The notes: generated by a model from the sequence alone, not told the origin. Shown: positions 44,701 to 52,833, counted from the first letter of the stretch. The stretch is 64,000 bases of DNA from Azovibrio restrictus DSM 23866 (GCF_000429665.1 NZ_AUCH01000003.1:124001-188000), one strand, 5' to 3'. A program made the numbers and translations.

Positions 44701-45273
44701 CTGGCCCAGGTGTTCCACCGCCAGGTCATCGCCGAGGGGGTGGAAAGCACCTCCCACGGCATCATGCTGCTGCACATGGGCTGCGACCACGCCCAGGGCT
44801 ACGGCATCGCCCGCCCCATGCCCGCCGCCGCTGTTCCCGGCTGGGTACGGGACTGGACCCCGGACCCGGCCTGGATCACCGCCGCCAGCCTGGAGCTGGA
44901 ACGGGCCCACCTGCCCCTGCTGCTGATGGAGGTGGAGCACCGACACTGGGTGGACCAGATGCTCGCCTACGTCCAGGCTGCCGACGGCACCCATCCGCGC
45001 ATCCCGCCCCTGAGCAGCGAGGAATGCAACTTCGGCCGCTGGTACCACAAGGCCCGGGAGCTGCAGCCCTACTGCCAGGACAGCAATTTCCTCGCCATGG
45101 ACGAAGTGCACAGCCGCATCCACCGCCTCGGCCAGGTCATGGTGGAGGCCATTTCCCAGGGGCGGCGCCAGGATGCCCTGGACCGGGTCGGCGAACTATG
45201 CGCCGCCCGGGAACAGCTGGTGAACCTGCTGCACCAGCTGGTGGCCGCCGTGGTCCTGGGCCAGGACGACTAG
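41728..45273 (+). CDS. PhnD-like sensor / PAS / GGDEF / EAL / CZB multi-domain c-di-GMP protein
   Basis: 1181-aa membrane protein. An N-terminal helix (about 20-45) is followed by a periplasmic phosphonate/phosphite-binding-protein-like domain (about 50-290, with L-K-G-Q-R-L-A-A-V-N and G-Q-A-D-A-A-F-V-R), a membrane helix (about 325-350), two PAS domains (about 375-600), and GGDEF (L-G-G-D-E-F near 697, with the R-x-x-D inhibitory site exactly five residues ahead). Then come EAL (G-M-E-A-L-I-R-W near 823, D-D-F-G-T-G-Y-S-S) and a C-terminal zinc-binding CZB domain (about 1065-1175; C-N-F-G-R-W-Y with flanking His). Both catalytic signatures are intact, so cyclase and phosphodiesterase activities are possible. 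The start at 41728 is chosen for the signal anchor; 41668 is the alternative. Confidence 0.88.
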   Translation: MGPAILLPLLRGLGRLVGRHPGLPVLVLCAWTLPVLASTELTLAVLAFRDKAETEQRWQATADYLSQSLPGYRVRVVAQTLPEMQQGYLGLDPDFVLAQPTLYIELHHREPMTRLATLVGPGKTGDRFGGVILVDARRTDLNHLTDLKGQRLAAVNLSSLGAYQAQAHTLLQAGIDLRRDARVTFTGQPQDRAVEALLAGQADAAFVRTGVFESLLAEGKIPPGRIKVLAPRQEPGFPLALSTRLYPEWPFAARNRVPEAVQKAVARALLAQPADHPASRTGQYRGWTLAGDYQPLRELLEDLQLPPYDQRRLSLAELWKRYGLVLLSMAGAALAVLTLLLYGMRRLNRELRREMSASRTYLKELEAEQRLFAEGPVAVLVWSAAQGWPVLSASANAATVLGIAGQRLEAPEFRFVDLILPEDLARITAEVEQHQQARRQQWQQTYRIRDDWGQIRWISDFTIAEQDATGQVCQLRGYLIDDTARMALEERLKLLASVFDNAQEGIALTDTRGTILEVNLSFCAITGYLRQEVVGQNPRILSSGRHPSVFYAAMWETLAREGAWQGEIWNRRKNGEVFPELLSITAVTDIRGVVTHYIAVFTDISDLKKQQQKIERLAHYDILTGLPNRALLADRLQMALAQARREQGQLAIAYLDLDGFKPVNDTYGHNVGDVLLTRVARRLTAALRETDTVARLGGDEFVLVLGGSQERNDYLHTLDRVLTQLAEPCPLPEVSVTLSASIGVTFFPDDDSEPDALMRHADQAMYRAKQAGRNRYHIFEIQEERESSLRQENLVRIRRALEQDEFLLYYQPKVDMRRGRVLGMEALIRWQHPDRGLLAPAEFLPLIEDTELELRLGEWVIATALAQLTYWRKLGLDISISINIASPHLLSPEFLPYLSAQLQAYPPLPAGALEIELLESAALADINEVAQVLGSCRKLGLGIALDDFGTGYSSLAYLRRLPADVLKVDQSFVRDMLHDPEDLAIVEGVVGLAQVFHRQVIAEGVESTSHGIMLLHMGCDHAQGYGIARPMPAAAVPGWVRDWTPDPAWITAASLELERAHLPLLLMEVEHRHWVDQMLAYVQAADGTHPRIPPLSSEECNFGRWYHKARELQPYCQDSNFLAMDEVHSRIHRLGQVMVEAISQGRRQDALDRVGELCAAREQLVNLLHQLVAAVVLGQDD

Positions 45274-45289
45274 GCGTTCCTGCGGCGGC

Positions 45290-46342
45290 TCAGCAGAACT
45301 GCAGACGCGCCCCGCTGCCCACCTCTCCGAGCATCTCGCCAATCCGCGCCGCCCGCTCGAACCCGGCTGCGTGGAAAGCCGCCAGGACGGCCGCTTCGGC
45401 CTCCGGGGCGCAGCTCACCAGCAGCCCCCCCGAGGTCTGGGGATCGGTGATCAGCTTCTGCTGCCACTCCCCCAGGCCGTCAGCCAAAGCCACCTCGGCC
45501 CCGTAGCCGGCCCAGTTGCGCCCCGAGGCGCCGGTGGCCACCCCGGCCTGCACATGCTGGACAGCCTCGGGCAGCAGGGGCAGGTCGGCAAAACGGACCC
45601 GCGCCCCCAGCCCGGAAGCCCGGCAGATTTCCAGCAGGTGGCCGGCCAGACCGAAACCGGTCACGTCGGTCATGGCATGCACCGAGTCCATTTCCCCCAG
45701 GCGAGCCCCCACCCGGTTCAACTGGGTGGTGAGCCCGAGCATTTCCCGGTAACCGGCCTCGGAGAGCCGGCCCTGCTTGAGGGCGGCGGAGAGCACCCCC
45801 ACCCCCAGGGGCTTGCCCAGGATCAGGCTATCCCCCGGGCGGGCCCCGCCGTTCTTCTTGACCCGGTCCGGATGCACGAGCCCCAGGACCACGAGGCCGT
45901 AGATGGGCTCCACCACGTCGATGGAATGCCCCCCGGCGATGGGAATGCCGGCACTGTGGCAGACGGCGGCACCCCCGGCCAGAATGCGCTCGATCACTTC
46001 CAGGGGCAGCTTGTCCAGGGGCATGCCGACGATGGCCAGGGCCAGGATCGGGCTGCCGCCCATGGCATAGATGTCGGAGATGGCATTGGTGGCGGCGATG
46101 CGCCCGAAGTCGTGGGGGTCATCGACGATGGGGGTGAAGAAATCGGTGGTGGCCACCAGGGCCTGGCTGTCGTTCAGGCGATACACCGCCGCATCGTCGG
46201 AGGATTCGCTCCCCACCAGGAGCTGGGGCGGAATCACCGCTGCCGGGGTGGCCGCGAGGATGCGGGAAAGTACGGCTGGCGCGATCTTGCAGCCGCAACC
46301 GCCACCATGGGCGAAGGAGGTCAGTTTCAGTTCGTTCATCAT
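45290..46342 (-). CDS. selD: Selenide, water dikinase
   Basis: 350-aa SelD making selenophosphate from selenide and ATP. The catalytic loop H-G-G-G-C16-G-C-K uses cysteine, not selenocysteine. Further blocks: S-D-D-A-A-V, T-T-D-F-F-T-P-I-V-D-D-P, A-M-G-G, G-G-H-S-I-D and D-P-Q-T-S-G-G-L. It starts with M-M (46342 or 46339). Divergent from mnmH with only 54 bases between starts, so both share a promoter region; together they support 2-selenouridine in tRNA. selA, selB and selC are not in the window. Confidence 0.96.
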   Translation of the reverse strand: MMNELKLTSFAHGGGCGCKIAPAVLSRILAATPAAVIPPQLLVGSESSDDAAVYRLNDSQALVATTDFFTPIVDDPHDFGRIAATNAISDIYAMGGSPILALAIVGMPLDKLPLEVIERILAGGAAVCHSAGIPIAGGHSIDVVEPIYGLVVLGLVHPDRVKKNGGARPGDSLILGKPLGVGVLSAALKQGRLSEAGYREMLGLTTQLNRVGARLGEMDSVHAMTDVTGFGLAGHLLEICRASGLGARVRFADLPLLPEAVQHVQAGVATGASGRNWAGYGAEVALADGLGEWQQKLITDPQTSGGLLVSCAPEAEAAVLAAFHAAGFERAARIGEMLGEVGSGARLQFC

Positions 46343-46396
46343 GGGCAGAGACAGGGCTGGCGGTAGAATGGCGGCCCCGATAGCCGCCACGCCGCC

Positions 46397-47452
46397 ATGA
46401 AAAATCCAGGGCTCGCCACCGTAGCACAGGTCCCCGACTACGCGGAAATCATCGATGTCCGCACCCCGGCCGAGTTTGCCGACGACCACATTCCCGGCGC
46501 CATCAACTGCCCGGTCCTGTCGGACGAGGAACGGGTGCAGATCGGCACCCTCTACCGCCAGGTCTCCCCCTTCGAGGCCAAGAAGGCGGGCGCGGCCCTG
46601 ATCGCCATCAACATCGCCGGACATCTGCAGCAGCGCTTCGCCGACAAACCCATGGGCTGGCGCCCCCTGGTCTACTGCTGGCGGGGCGGCCAGCGCAGCG
46701 GCGCCATGCAGATCATCCTGCGCCAGATCGGCTGGAAGGCGGACAAGCTCGAGGGGGGCTACAAGGCCTGGCGCCAGAGCCTGATGCAGACCCTGGAGAG
46801 CCTGCCCCGGCAGCTCGCCTTCCACGTCCTGTGCGGCCCCACGGGAAGCGCCAAGACCCGCATCCTGCAGGCCATCGCCGCCCGGGGCGGCCAGGTCCTG
46901 GACCTGGAAACCCTGGCCGCCCACAAGGGCTCGGTGCTGGGCGTGCTGCCCGATGCGCCCCAGCCCTCCCAGCGCGGCTTCGAAACCCGCCTGTGGCAGG
47001 CCCTGAAGGACCTGGACCCGGCCCGGCCGGTGTTCGTGGAGGCCGAAAGCCGCCGCATCGGCCGGCTGCACCTGCCCGAGGCCCTGATGCACCGGATACG
47101 CCAGGGGCGCTGCCTGGAAATCCGGGCCCCGGCCGAAGCCCGGGCCGGGTTCCTGCTGCGGGATTACGACTATTACCTGGAACGCCCGGACTGGCTGGCC
47201 CTGTGCCTGGAAGGACTGCGCGCCCACCTGGGGCGGGAGCGGGTGAACCACTGGCAGCAGCTGGCCCGGGAAGGCCAGTGGCGCCCCCTGGTCCTGGAAC
47301 TGCTGCAACACCATTACGACCCCCAGTACCGCCGCTCCCGGGCCGAGCACTTCGAGACCCCTCCCAGCCTGGGCAGCGTGGACTGGAGCGACCTCTCGCT
47401 CGCCGGCATCGAGGCCCTGGCCGGCCACATCCTGGCCCGGAGCGGCGCCTGA
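46397..47452 (+). CDS. mnmH: tRNA 2-selenouridine synthase MnmH
   Basis: 351-aa enzyme (SelU/YbbB) replacing sulfur with selenium in 2-thiouridine at tRNA position 34 via a geranylated intermediate. The rhodanese domain (about 1-130) has the catalytic C94 in V-Y-C-W-R-G-G-Q-R-S; a P-loop domain follows with G-P-T-G-S-A-K-T near residue 147. Depends on the selenophosphate made by the divergent selD. No strong ribosome site is seen before ATG 46397, but upstream bases are spacer to selD. Confidence 0.95.
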   Translation: MKNPGLATVAQVPDYAEIIDVRTPAEFADDHIPGAINCPVLSDEERVQIGTLYRQVSPFEAKKAGAALIAINIAGHLQQRFADKPMGWRPLVYCWRGGQRSGAMQIILRQIGWKADKLEGGYKAWRQSLMQTLESLPRQLAFHVLCGPTGSAKTRILQAIAARGGQVLDLETLAAHKGSVLGVLPDAPQPSQRGFETRLWQALKDLDPARPVFVEAESRRIGRLHLPEALMHRIRQGRCLEIRAPAEARAGFLLRDYDYYLERPDWLALCLEGLRAHLGRERVNHWQQLAREGQWRPLVLELLQHHYDPQYRRSRAEHFETPPSLGSVDWSDLSLAGIEALAGHILARSGA

Positions 47453-47475
47453 GGGGTTACGTCCGGGGGCAGTGG

Positions 47476-47979
47476 CTACAGGCGGCGGATCTTCTCCAGC
47501 AGGGCGGTGGTGGATTTCTGGTGGATGAAGGGAATGGAATGGACGCTGCCGCCCCAGCCGCGCACCTCCGGGGCCCCGACGATGCGCTCCACGGGCCAGT
47601 CGCCGCCCTTCACCAGGATTTCCGGCCGGCAGGCGAGGATGGCGTCGATGGGGGTATCCGCCTCGAACCAGGTCACGAGGCTGACGCATTCCAGGGCGGC
47701 CAGCACCGCCAGCCTGTCCTCCAGGCAGTTGATGGGCCGGTCCGCCCCCTTGCCCTGGCGCCGTACCGAGGCGTCCGAGTTGAGGGCCACGATCAGGGAG
47801 GCCCCCAGGGCCCGGGCCTGGGCCAGATAGGTGGCATGGCCCCGGTGCAGGATGTCGAAACAGCCGTTGGTGAACACCCGGGGCCCGGGCAACAGGGCCG
47901 CCCGGGCCGCCAGCTGTTCCGGGGGGCAAAGCTTGGCCTCGTAGGCCGGGGGAGCGTAATCCGTACTCATGGGGCTCAT
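47476..47979 (-). CDS. hldC: D-glycero-beta-D-manno-heptose 1-phosphate adenylyltransferase
   Basis: 167-aa nucleotidyltransferase (RfaE domain 2 / HldE C-terminal type) making ADP-heptose for lipopolysaccharide core. Signature F-T-N-G-C-F-D-I-L-H-R-G-H, then A-L-N-S-D-A-S-V-R-R and the C-terminal F-I-H-Q-K-S-T-T loop. The kinase domain is absent, so heptose kinase must be encoded separately. The ATG at 47979 overlaps the yicC stop (ATGA); an ATG 9 bases inside is an alternative. Confidence 0.92.
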   Translation of the reverse strand: MSPMSTDYAPPAYEAKLCPPEQLAARAALLPGPRVFTNGCFDILHRGHATYLAQARALGASLIVALNSDASVRRQGKGADRPINCLEDRLAVLAALECVSLVTWFEADTPIDAILACRPEILVKGGDWPVERIVGAPEVRGWGGSVHSIPFIHQKSTTALLEKIRRL

Positions 47980-48836
47980 TCCAGGTTCTGCACCTGTTCG
48001 CGCATCTGCTCGATGAGCAGCTTCAGGTTCATGGCAGCCTGGGTCACTTCGGCCACGGCGGCCTTGGAGCCCAGGGTGTTGGCTTCCCGGTTCAGTTCCT
48101 GCATCAGGAAATCCAGCCGTTTGCCCACGGCGCCGCCGGCCTTGAAGATCCGCTCCAGCTCGTCCAGGTGGGTTTTCAGGCGGGCCAGCTCCTCGTCCAC
48201 GTCGATGCGGGCGGCGAACAGGGCCACTTCCTGCAGCACCCGGCTGTCGTCGGCGCTGCCCAGGGCTTCTTCCAGACGCTGCTTCAGCTTGGCGGTGAAG
48301 GCGGCCTGGGCAGCCGGGATGAGCGGCTCCACCTGGGCCACCACGGCGCGCATCTGACGGCTGCGCTCCAGGATCACCGCCGCCAGCTTGTCCCCTTCCC
48401 GGGCCCGGGAGGCGGAAAACTCATCCAGGACCGCGTCGGCCAGGGCCAGGACCACCGGCCCCAGGCTGGCAAAATCCACCCCATCGTCACCGAACATGCC
48501 CGGCCAGCGCAGCACGTCGCTCACCGCCAGGGGCCGGGCTTCGGGCATCAGGGCCCGGACCTGGGCCTCCAGGGTCTGGAGCCCGGCGAGCATCTCCTGA
48601 TTGAGGTTCTGCTGCACGCCCCGGGCCAGGGAAAAATAGAGCCGGCACTCCACCTTGCCCCGCCCCAGGCGGGCGCTGATCTTCTCCCGCACCGCCATTT
48701 CATAGGGGCGCAGCTCGTCGGCCAGACGGAAATGGATGTCGAGAAAACGGGAATTGACGCTCTTGAGTTCCAGGTGCAGGCTGCCGCCCTCGAATTCGCG
48801 GGTCAGGGCTGCATAGCCGGTCATGCTGTAGATCAT
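47976..48836 (-). CDS. yicC: YicC family endoribonuclease
   Basis: 286 aa from the conserved start M-I-Y-S-M-T-G-Y-A. The family pattern S-V-N-S-R-F-L-D-I, R-L-G-R-G-K-V-E-C and C-terminal K-R-L-D-F-L-M-Q-E-L-N-R-E-A-N-T-L-G-S-K is complete. YicC proteins are metal-dependent endoribonucleases implicated in small-RNA turnover. An in-frame ATG at 48866 would add 10 residues (M-N-A-P-H-P-S-E-N-S). The stop overlaps the hldC start. Divergent from the kinase gene. Confidence 0.93.
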   Translation of the reverse strand: MIYSMTGYAALTREFEGGSLHLELKSVNSRFLDIHFRLADELRPYEMAVREKISARLGRGKVECRLYFSLARGVQQNLNQEMLAGLQTLEAQVRALMPEARPLAVSDVLRWPGMFGDDGVDFASLGPVVLALADAVLDEFSASRAREGDKLAAVILERSRQMRAVVAQVEPLIPAAQAAFTAKLKQRLEEALGSADDSRVLQEVALFAARIDVDEELARLKTHLDELERIFKAGGAVGKRLDFLMQELNREANTLGSKAAVAEVTQAAMNLKLLIEQMREQVQNLE

Positions 48837-48943
48837 GGAGTTTTCCGAAGGGTGAGGGGCATTCATGCCGCAGGAATCAATGGCTTTACAGTCCGGCTCC
48901 GAGACCGGACAATGCCGAGGCCAAGATCATACCTGCCACGCCA

Positions 48944-49891
48944 ATGGGCCAACAAGCCAACACCGCACTACCCAGCGGATTCCAGCTCGAGGAATACACG
49001 ATAGACCGCCAGCTTTCCCTGGGCGGTTTTTCCATCGTGTACCTGGCCCGCGATGCCGAGGGCAAGGCCGTGGCCATCAAGGAATACCTGCCCAACAGCC
49101 TGGCCCTGCGCGGCAATGGCGAGATCAAGCCGGTGATCACCCCCGAACACCTGGGGGCCTTCCGCTACGGCATGAAATGTTTTTTCGAGGAAGGCCGGGC
49201 CCTGGCCAAGCTGGCTCACCCGAACGTGGTGCGGGTGACCAACTTCTTCCGCGCCAATGACACGGTGTACATGGTCATGGAATACGAGCAGGGCCGCACC
49301 CTGCAGGAATTCATCCACCGGCACCTGGGCCACATTTCCGAACGTTTCATCCGGGGCGTGTTCACCCGGCTCCTGAACGGGCTGCGGGTAGTGCACACCA
49401 ACAAGCTGTTGCACCTGGACCTGAAGCCCTCGAACATCTACCTGCGCACCGACAACACCCCGGTGCTGATCGACTTCGGCGCGGCCCGCCAGACCCTTTC
49501 GTCCGACAGCCCCATCCTCAAGCCCATGTACACCCCCGGCTTCGCCTCCCCCGAGCATTACGGCGAGCGCAAGAACCTGGGGCCCTGGAGCGACATCTAC
49601 AGCATCGGCGCCTCCATGTACGCCTGCCTGGCCGGGGCCACCCCCCAGCCCGCCGACGAGCGGCTGCAGAAGGACCAGCTGATTCCGGCCATGGTGCGCT
49701 GGGAAGGCCAGCTCTCGGACCAGTTGCTGGAGACCATAGACTGGTGCCTGAACCTGAACCACCTCTACCGTCCCCAGAGCGCCTTCGCCCTGCAGAAGGC
49801 CCTGGTGGAAAACGGCGAACCCCTGCCGGAAAAACCGGTCAATGAATCCTGGCTTGGCCAGCTCGTAGACAAACTCAAGAAGAAATCATGA
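48944..49891 (+). CDS. Serine/threonine protein kinase (PknB-like, soluble)
   Basis: 315-aa Hanks-type kinase. Gly-rich loop L-S-L-G-G-F-S-I-V-Y, ATP lysine in V-A-I-K-E-Y, catalytic loop H-L-D-L-K-P-S-N (Leu in place of the usual Arg of HRD), D-F-G-A-A-R and an A-S-P-E-H-Y activation segment. No transmembrane helix or extracellular sensor domain; ends in a basic tail. The stop overlaps the ATG of a PP2C phosphatase gene, forming a kinase/phosphatase pair of the kind seen in type VI secretion and stress loci. The target is unknown. Confidence 0.9.
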   Translation: MGQQANTALPSGFQLEEYTIDRQLSLGGFSIVYLARDAEGKAVAIKEYLPNSLALRGNGEIKPVITPEHLGAFRYGMKCFFEEGRALAKLAHPNVVRVTNFFRANDTVYMVMEYEQGRTLQEFIHRHLGHISERFIRGVFTRLLNGLRVVHTNKLLHLDLKPSNIYLRTDNTPVLIDFGAARQTLSSDSPILKPMYTPGFASPEHYGERKNLGPWSDIYSIGASMYACLAGATPQPADERLQKDQLIPAMVRWEGQLSDQLLETIDWCLNLNHLYRPQSAFALQKALVENGEPLPEKPVNESWLGQLVDKLKKKS

Positions 49892-50805
49892 GATTCACCA
49901 TTTACCAGGAAAGCCGCCAGGGTGGCCGGGAAAACAACGAGGACCGCCTGGCCCACTGCTATTCCCGGGATGCCCTGCTGATGGTGGTGGCAGACGGGAT
50001 GGGCGGCCATTACTACGGGGAGATCGCCGCCCAGATCGCGGTCCAGACCCTCACCGATGCCTTCCAGCGGGAAGCCCGGCCCAGCCTCATGGATCCCTTC
50101 CTGTTCCTGCAGAAGAACATCGGCAACGCCCACCACGCCATCCTCGACTACTCGGCCGCCCACAAGCTGGAGGATTCGCCCCGCACCACCATCGTCGCCT
50201 GCGTGGTCCAGGACAACGTGGCCTACTGGGCCCATGCCGGGGATTCCCGCCTGTACCTGATCCGCAAGGGCCGCATCATCGGCCAGAGCCGGGACCATTC
50301 CCAGGTGCAGCTGCTCCTGGACGAGGGACTGATCTCCCCGGCCCAGGCCGAAACCCATCCGGAACGGAACAAGGTCTACAGCTGCCTGGGGGGCAACCAT
50401 CCCCCCGAGGTGGAGTTTTCCCGCAAGACCCCCCTGGAGTCCGGTGACCTGATCGTGCTGTGTACCGACGGCATCTGGGGGGTATCTCCCGGCAACACCC
50501 TGGTGGAAGCCCTGAGGAACCCCAACCTGATGCAGGCCGTGCCCCAGTTCATGCAGCAGGCGGAACGCTGGGGCGGCGCCCACGGGGACAACCTGTCCAT
50601 GATTGTGGTGCGCTGGGAGGAGAACTACACGGAACTCACCCAGAGCGCCGTGTCTACCCAGACCATGGGCCTGAACGAAATCACCACCAAGCTGGACGAA
50701 TTCGGCCGCAACCCCAATTACAAGTCCGAACTTTCGGACGACGAAATCGAGCGCGCCATCGAAGAGATCCGCGCCGCCATCGACAAATACAGCTTCAAGA
50801 AATAA
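49888..50805 (+). CDS. PP2C-family serine/threonine phosphatase
   Basis: 305-aa PPM-type phosphatase. Motifs E-N-N-E-D-R (metal Asp), V-V-A-D-G-M-G-G-H, W-A-H-A-G-D-S-R-L-Y, C-T-D-G-I-W-G and G-D-N-L-S-M-I-V-V are all intact, so it should be active. A C-terminal ~65-residue acidic/helical extension follows the catalytic domain. It overlaps the kinase gene by ATGA and lies 8 bases before rph, so all three are likely on one transcript; it presumably reverses the kinase. Confidence 0.92.
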   Translation: MRFTIYQESRQGGRENNEDRLAHCYSRDALLMVVADGMGGHYYGEIAAQIAVQTLTDAFQREARPSLMDPFLFLQKNIGNAHHAILDYSAAHKLEDSPRTTIVACVVQDNVAYWAHAGDSRLYLIRKGRIIGQSRDHSQVQLLLDEGLISPAQAETHPERNKVYSCLGGNHPPEVEFSRKTPLESGDLIVLCTDGIWGVSPGNTLVEALRNPNLMQAVPQFMQQAERWGGAHGDNLSMIVVRWEENYTELTQSAVSTQTMGLNEITTKLDEFGRNPNYKSELSDDEIERAIEEIRAAIDKYSFKK

Positions 50806-50813
50806 GGAACTCC

Positions 50814-51530
50814 ATGCGTCCCAGCCAACGCGCCGCCGACCAGCTTCGGCCCGTCAAGATCACCCGCCAGTTCACCTGCCACGCCGAGGGCTCCGTGCTC
50901 ATCGAGATGGGTAACACCCGGGTGCTGTGCACCGCCAGCGTCGAAGAAAACGTGCCTCCCTTCCTGCGCGGCAAGGGCCAGGGCTGGGTCACCGCCGAAT
51001 ACGGCATGCTGCCCCGCTCCACCCACACCCGCACCGCCCGGGAAGCCGCCAAGGGCAAGCAGACCGGCCGCACCCAGGAAATCCAGCGGCTGATCGGCCG
51101 CAGCCTGCGCGCCGTGATCGACCTCACCGCCCTGGGCGAACGGCAGATCACCCTGGACTGCGACGTGCTGCAGGCCGACGGGGGCACCCGCTGCGCCTCC
51201 ATCACCGGCGCCTGGATCGCCCTGCACGATGCCTGCGAAAAACTGGTCGTTGCCGGCAAGATCGCCGCCAATCCCCTCAAGGACCACGTCGCCGCAGTCT
51301 CCGTCGGCATCTTCGAGGGCAGCCCGGTGCTGGACCTGGACTACCCGGAAGACTCCAGCTGCGACACGGACATGAACGTGATCATGACCGGCAAGGGCGG
51401 CATCGTCGAAATCCAGGGCACCGCCGAAGGCGAGCCCTTCAGCCGCCAGCAGATGAACGTGCTGATGGACCTGGCCGAAGCCGGCATCCGCCAGCTGGTG
51501 GCCGCCCAGGAAAGCGCCCTGGCCGCATGA
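50814..51530 (+). CDS. rph: Ribonuclease PH
   Basis: 238-aa phosphorolytic exonuclease trimming tRNA 3' ends. Conserved S-V-E-E-N-V-P-P-F-L, W-V-T-A-E-Y-G-M-L-P-R-S-T, R-E-A-A-K-G-K-Q-x-G-R, and the phosphate-site/active-site D-V-L-Q-A-D-G-G-T-R are present. AAGGA precedes the ATG, which lies 8 bases past the phosphatase stop. Head of the conserved rph-rdgB-hemW order. Confidence 0.97.
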   Translation: MRPSQRAADQLRPVKITRQFTCHAEGSVLIEMGNTRVLCTASVEENVPPFLRGKGQGWVTAEYGMLPRSTHTRTAREAAKGKQTGRTQEIQRLIGRSLRAVIDLTALGERQITLDCDVLQADGGTRCASITGAWIALHDACEKLVVAGKIAANPLKDHVAAVSVGIFEGSPVLDLDYPEDSSCDTDMNVIMTGKGGIVEIQGTAEGEPFSRQQMNVLMDLAEAGIRQLVAAQESALAA

Positions 51531-51544
51531 GGGAGCAAAGCCCC

Positions 51545-52132
51545 ATGAAGAAACTGGTCCTCGCCTCCAACAACGCCAAGAAACTGAAGGAACTGGTGGC
51601 CCTGGTCGCCCCCCTGGGCATAGAAGTGATTCCCCAGGGCGAGCTGGGCGTTTCCGAAGCGGAAGAGCCCCACTGCACCTTCATCGAAAACGCCCTGGCC
51701 AAGGCCCGGCACGCGGCAGCGGCCACCGGTCTGCCCGCCCTGGCCGACGACTCCGGCCTCTGCGTCGCCGCCCTGGGCGGCGCCCCGGGCGTACAGTCGG
51801 CCCGCTATGCAGGCGAACCCAAAAGCGACGCCCGCAACAACGAGAAACTGCTGGAAGCCCTGGCCGGCCACGCTGACCGGCGTGCCCACTTCGTCAGCCT
51901 GCTGGTGCTGGTGCGCCACGCAGAAGACCCCCAGCCCATCATCGCCGAGGGCGAGTGGCACGGGGAAATCCTGCCCGCCCTGCAGGGTGAAGGCGGCTTC
52001 GGCTACGACCCCCTGTTCCTCGACCCGGCCAGCGGCCAGACCGCCGCCGAACTGCCGGCGGAAATCAAAAACCAACGCTCCCACCGGGGCCTGGCCATGC
52101 AGAAGCTGCTGGAACGGCTGCAGGAACTCTGA
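51545..52132 (+). CDS. rdgB: RdgB/HAM1 non-canonical purine NTP pyrophosphatase
   Basis: 195-aa house-cleaning enzyme hydrolysing ITP, dITP and XTP. L-A-S-N-N-A-K-K-L-K-E-L, E-N-A-L-A-K-A-R, A-D-D-S-G-L-C-V, G-G-F-G-Y-D-P-L-F and S-H-R-G-L-A are all family motifs. Starts 14 bases after rph, with GAGGGAG in between. The gene after it is a broken nuclease, not hemW directly. Confidence 0.97.
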   Translation: MKKLVLASNNAKKLKELVALVAPLGIEVIPQGELGVSEAEEPHCTFIENALAKARHAAAATGLPALADDSGLCVAALGGAPGVQSARYAGEPKSDARNNEKLLEALAGHADRRAHFVSLLVLVRHAEDPQPIIAEGEWHGEILPALQGEGGFGYDPLFLDPASGQTAAELPAEIKNQRSHRGLAMQKLLERLQEL

Positions 52133-52197
52133 CGGAACAGAAAGCCTCAGCCCGCCCCTGGCATCACAAAAAGTCTTGTCCACGCTTGGTTTGCACC

Positions 52198-52833
52198 ATG
52201 AGCGACCACCACATCCGCCTGACTGAGCCTCCCACGGGTTACGCCGATTGGTTGTCCGGGCTGAAAACCCGCATCCAGACCGCTCAGCAGCGGGCCACAC
52301 TGGCGGTCAACCGTGAACTGGTGCTGCTGTACTGGCAGATCGGTCGCGACATTCTCACCCGGCAGGCTGAACAAGGCTGGGGTGCCAAGGTCATCGAACG
52401 GCTGGCCGAGGATTTACGGCTGGCCTTTCCCGACATGAAGGGATTTTCGCCGCGCAATCTCAAGTACATGCGTGCTTTTGCCGAGGCTTGGCCGGACGGG
52501 GAGTTTGTGCAGCAGGCTGTTGCACAATTGCCTTGGGGTCACAACCTGGTGTTGCTGGACCGCCTCCCCGGCCCGGAAACCCGGCGCTGGTATGCCGCCC
52601 AAGCCATCGAGCACAACTGGTCGCGCAATGTGCTAGTGATGCAGATCGAGTCCCGCCTGTTGGAGCGCAGCGGCGCAGCCATCTCCAACTTTCCCGACAC
52701 CCTGCCCAGGCCCTGGGAGACAGAAGCCAGCCCATGGGGATTGCCGAGTACAAATTGCTGGAATCCCTGCCTGCCGAACTGCAAACCAGCCTGCCCAGTA
52801 TCAAACAGATCGAGAGGGAACTGGCCGGAGTAG
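52198..52833 (+). pseudogene. YhcG-type (DUF1016) PDDEXK nuclease remnant with internal deletion and frameshift
   Basis: The first ~165 codons encode a good DUF1016 N-terminal domain (L-L-Y-W-Q-I-G-R-D-I, G-F-S-P-R-N-L-K-Y-M, L-P-W-G-H-N-L-V-L). Right after the conserved N-F-P-D-T-L-P (about 52690-52708) the frame turns to non-homologous sequence and stops at 52833. In the +1 frame the same DNA, about 52720-52825, encodes Q-P-M-G-I-A-E-Y-K-L-L-E-S-L-P, the known extreme C-terminus of YhcG proteins. The ~150-residue catalytic PDDEXK domain between these points is missing, so an internal deletion plus frameshift killed the gene. Base composition is less GC-rich than its neighbours, consistent with acquisition. 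It splits the rdgB-hemW pair. Confidence 0.82.
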
